64,000 nt of DNA from Schistocephalus solidus (Eukaryota; Platyhelminthes; Cestoda; Diphyllobothriidea; Diphyllobothriidae), in assembly GCA_017591395.1 (NCBI GenBank), contig WEDG01004142.1:124001-188000 (forward strand). Direction: 5' to 3'. This document shows, piece after piece, positions 38,368 through 43,800 of the stretch. Position 1 is the first letter of the stretch; the number at the start of each line of letters is the position of its first letter. A program made the position numbers and the translations under genes. The notes below the pieces were generated by a model. It worked only from the letters and a program-made list of their open reading frames with translations, was not told where the DNA came from and ran no database searches.

Positions 38368-40341
38368 AGAGGGACGCCCAGGGGATCGCCGCTCTCGGGC
38401 TTCATCGCTGAGGCAGTTATCCAAAATCTTGAGACTCTGGTTTTCGCAAACTACAGGCCAACGTTTTAGACTCGATACGCGGACGATACATTCGTCATCA
38501 TCAAACGAGAAACGATCGAAGCATTCCATAGCGTCCTGAATTCCGTCTTCCCGAACATCCAATTTACGATGGAGACCGAAAGTAACAACCAGCTGCCGTT
38601 CGTGGACGTTCATGTCCATCGAAAATCCAACGGGCACATAAAAACGACAGTTTATAGGGAGGCGACCAACACGCCAAATCTTAAGCTACCAAAGCAAGCA
38701 CCCGTTGTGCCACAAACACAGTTTTGTGCGAACTCTCTACAGAAGGACAGAAACACACTACAGCGAGTCGGACGACAAAAGGGCAGACCTCCGCTACCTT
38801 CAGCACATTTTCATGGCAAACGGGTACCCTCGTAGCTTCATCGAGCGCAGTAGGCAGGCCAAACCAAGACAAAATCCGGTGACAGAACAGCCAAAAGTCT
38901 GGCGTGCACTGCCATACATTGTCGACGTCTTTGAGGCAGTTTCCCGCCTCCGCAGACAGCTGGGGATCGGAATCGCCTATCGACCGGATTCAACCATTCG
39001 GAATCTAATTATGAGACCGAAAGCCCCCTTCCACGAGGTGAGACGTCAAACGTCATCTACCGGATCCATTGTGACTCCTGTGAAGTTAACTACGTCGGAG
39101 AGACAGGAAAACGGTTGCAGACCCGTGTTACCGAACACGTGCGGGCAGTGAGGAGAATGGACCCATTGTCCCTGGTGGCGGAACACTGTGCACACTCTGG
39201 GCACACGGTCGCCTTCCAGAACGCCGAAATCCTGGATTGAGAAAATTTGCCGCGTAAACAGAGAAAAAAGAAGCCTGGCACACTTAGACTACGTTGATCA
39301 ACCGTTGTGTCGCCCTTCCGGCAGCCTAACAAGCCCTCCGGGCGAAGCTCATCGAACGTAAGAGCAAACACGAAATTAGGCCAAATGTGAAACTAACAAA
39401 GGGATAATCTGGGACGGACGTGCACGTAACCACGCCACAATCCAGGGCCGACGAAGGGGCAGTCATCAATACTGCCACACCAAACACTACCCCAATAAAC
39501 GACAGGACATGCAGTTAGAAGGACACAAACAGGACTAGCAACCCAGGGCGCCAATTAAGGTTAATGCGGACGCTGGCGAGGGCTGCCAACTGTCAAACGC
39601 AGCCCCTCGATGAGAGACGTGCCAACTGACAGCAATTATCCTCCTTCCCCCTCCTTCGCCCCGATGACTACAGAGATGCTTCCTGTGTGTATGCGGGCGA
39701 TGAACGCCAAAGCCAAGTAAGGACTCCCCCACTCCCCACTTGGTACGGCCTACCAAGCCCTCCGGACGCAGCTCAATGATCGAAAGAGCCAAAGTGAACA
39801 TGGGCCTAACGTGCATCAAAACATGGGTGAGCCCATGGCGGACACGCACGCAATCGCAACACAACCCAGACCCGACGAAGGAACAGTTATCGCCTCGGCC
39901 AGCTCATCCACTTATCCGGCAGGTGCGAATACACACGGAGGTGCTATCGCAACCAAGATTAACAGCCTGGGGCGGCAGCTTCGGTCGATGAGGGTACTGA
40001 CGGCTACTGCCAACATGCGAACGCCGGCCCCCGACAAGATTGAGAACAAGCCATCACCCGCCCTCCCCCAGTCCACCACGGACTCAGTGAACAGGCAAAG
40101 GATGATCGCCAAGAATGAAACACCATCCTGCTCATGAAGCAGCATGATGACTGAGGATCTCCACCCCCAACCCGGCCCCTCCTCCACGCAAATTCAAAAA
40201 CCTCAGTAATCCCGTATTAGACGAAATGTTACCACCTATAAATACTGTGAGGCGCGGTACAATATTTACCTTCGACGATGAAATCTTGTTTGATTTTGAA
40301 ACGTCAGGACGATAAAACCATGGCTACCGTGATCGCCTCTT

Positions 40342-40390
<49 letters not shown>

Positions 40391-40795
40391 GAATCCCAGG
40401 TATGCCACACTTGGGATTGGGTATGACTGGCTGATGACGGCTAATAAGGCAGAAATGGCCATTCCGGTCTCCCTTGTCTTTGTTGGTTCCATTCCATCAT
40501 ATGCTACACGTCGCTATGCGACCGCCTGCGAGGGCTCTAGTCTGAGCTCCAGGGCACAACGGAACATGCATGTTCCTTAAGCAGATCGGTGAGCCCCACA
40601 ATATCATCATATTCCCGATCACAACCGACAAAACAACGAGCCCGTGGCTCAATGGTAGAGCGTTCGACTCAAATACCAAAGGTCGCGGGTTCGAATCCCA
40701 GGTGTGCCACACTTGGGACTGGGTATAACTGGCTGATGACGGCTAATAAGCCAGAAATGGCCATTCCGGTCTCCCTTGTCTTTGTCGGTTCCATT

Positions 40796-40863
<68 letters not shown>

Positions 40864-43800
40864 TTCCATCATATGCTACACGTCGCTATGCGACCGCCTG
40901 CGAGGGCTCTAGTCTGAGCTCAGGGCACAACGGAACATGCATGTTCCTTAAGCAGATCGGTGAGCCCCACACTATCATATATATATATATATATGGCAAA
41001 GACGTTATACCGTACTTCCGACATAGGTACTAGCTAAAAGCCCAGACACGTGTTTCGCCGATGTATATATATATATATATGGATATAGGAGAAAATACCG
41101 ACCCCAGGTGTTGAAATTGAAGGAGAAGATAAGGCGATCTCTGGGGTAGAAGTTATACTTGTCTGACGTTTCACACTCATACTCGAGCGCATCATCGGAG
41201 ATAGAGCATAGGGGGAACTACATGGTTTAAAAAGGGTCTTTCGTGCTCACTTGCGATAGGTCTAGCCACCTCGTTTCTCATTGGTCCTCCCCTCGTGCGC
41301 CAATGGTGCTTGACGACCTCATAGGGCACTGGTAGGTCAATGCTGCGGTTTATAGAGTTGGCGTCTGACTGCCAAGCTTCGATATATATATATATATATT
41401 TCTGAAAGCGGGGTTTCACGGAGCAAATCGCGGGGAGTAACAGGTTTTCTTCGATTTTGCCTTAAAGATATGATCCAAGTTCTGGCAGGTAGTGGCGCAA
41501 AGACGTGTAAAACAAACATATGCAACCAAAGACCCCAATGACCTGGGGTTCGAACCCGAACTTTTTGTCCATTTATCGTAACGTCCGACGCTCTTCAATG
41601 AACCACGGGCTTGTTGTAATAGGCAGTAAGTAATACATGAGTGCACAGTGAAAAACGACTAACCTGCAGTTTGTAGGCCAGTTCAGACTTGGCCTTCAGA
41701 GTCTGTACCTCCTTGTCACAAGCGGCCTGTTTTAGCTGCAAATCACGCTTCGCCTTGGCGACTTGGGCCTCGTTGTCCAGCTGGCCGGCAATTCGCGCAT
41801 CTTCTGCCTGAGCCTCTCGAATGCCCGCGTCGCGTCGGGCCTCGGCTTCGCCAATACGAGCGTCACGTTTCACCTGCGCTGTCCTTGCCTGGCCCAGTGC
41901 CTTCAGGTAGCCCTGATCAGTGCAAAAATGACATACACCGATTAACTGATCGATAGTTTGACCATCTCGGTTTTTTCTTCAAAAGTAAGTAGAGATCCTA
42001 ACAACGTGTTAATGTCACTGGACCACCGGAAGGGTTTGTTGGACTAACCTCTCACAGTGGAAGTGGACTGGATGGGCCCCACGTCTGTGACAACAGCATA
42101 AAATAGGACGGAGAAGAATGGAGTTTATGCGTCGGGGAACTTCGCAGCAACATGTCAACCGGACGCGGTTAGTTGGGTGTGGGAATAAGGTGGGCACGCA
42201 TAATCACCGACACTCATAATTGCAGAGAGAAAGGACGATGGATAATGCGAGTAGTTACGGCTTATTTCGCCTTCATTCAACAAAGCATGTCCTTATCTGC
42301 AGCGATAGGTGACGAGGCACTGATGAATTTCAGTCCGATGAGAGAGAATACGGTCCAACACATGCGCACTATCAGTTTCGGCAGCAGACATCGATCCGTT
42401 GCCATGAACCTAACAGCTAAATTTTGAATGTACTTAATCTGACTGGGCGTATGACCGCTCTTTGAACACTAGGTCAACAGATGTTTGTGGCCATGTTGAG
42501 AGCACGTGTTGGTGACAAACAGTCGGCTCTGATCAATAAATTTCGGTATTCTCTCGCAACTGTTGCATCGAGAACCAAGCCCAATGAACAATAAGGTGAA
42601 AGTTACGAGTCGCCGTCATCCAGTCCACCCATTCTAATCCCCCACAACAGTATAACAAAGGGCAGACGGTAAATGCACAAAAAGATGATGAACAGTGGTG
42701 TCTGAGTTTTGGGTGCAGCCTTTTCGATATCTGTAAAGTGGCGGAAATGCAGCGCTCAGGTACCTGGTCGTCTTTTATGTCCTTGAGGGTATAACTGACG
42801 ACACTGATGCCCATGTTGATAAGGTCTGAGCTGGCCACCTCAAAAACAGCCTTGGAGAACTTCTTGCGGTCTTTGTAGATCTCCTCCACGGTCATGTTGC
42901 CCATAATCGCGCGTTGGTGACCCTCTAGGGTTTCCTTGGCAACCTCCTGAATTTCTTCCTCTGTTTTTCCTAAAAATTGCTCGCAGGCAGTGCTCAACAT
43001 TTCTGCATTTGAGCCCTGAACTTTGACCTAAAAATAAGCGTAAATTGCAAGTGAATGAGAAAGACAGACAGGCCAGAGTCGGGGAAGGCGTATTCGGGTG
43101 CTATTTGTGTTTTGTGTAATTTTGACGCACAAAGGAACTTTAAATCACGGGAAATAAACGGAGCGACATACTTAGCCCCTTAAAGGTTAGACTCCAAGAA
43201 AGAAACGGAAATAAAACCTATGTGATACGTTTTAATAGATGCGTATTAATAAATAATGGTAAACATGATGCTTCAAACCACATACAATTATTTTCTACAG
43301 AAAGAAGAAGAGAGCTAAGCATTTTACACTAAAACCTAGGACAGGTCATGAAATTGGTAAATCAACCAAATATGTGTTCATACATAACAGTTCCTGATTA
43401 ACCAACGCAAAGATTGTGTTTATTCTCAATAGATGTCCGTTGTTATACTTACAATCATCTTATTGCAAATATAGCGATAAAATGCAAAATGTTTGGTCGT
43501 AAAGGTACGACAAAAAGGAGATGGAGATAAAATATGTTTCGAATCAATTATAGAGAAAGTACATCGCGCAAACAGTCAACAGGTGACACTCTTAAAATGT
43601 TTATTTCTGGGTGCAGGCATAAACGGCTAGAGAACATAAATAGGCTCGAAAAGAGTACTAATTCGGTTTCCAATATTCATGGGTGTACTTCAGGCGGTTT
43701 ATTGACGCTCTGGAAGAAACTTTTTTTAAAGCTGCTCGCAAAAAGTTCTTATTAGTGACTTTAGTGATCCCCAATATGAACTGCAAGACACTCATAAAGC

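Noticed and set aside
39811..40137. 108-codon plus-strand frame after the PLE
   Set aside because: Lies in the duplicated PLE 3' region, overlaps other open frames and has no motif; kept only as a repeat.
40636..40712. Possible tRNA gene
   Set aside because: A and B boxes are good, but the acceptor ends do not pair and the SINE body follows directly; the same head recurs with that body elsewhere.
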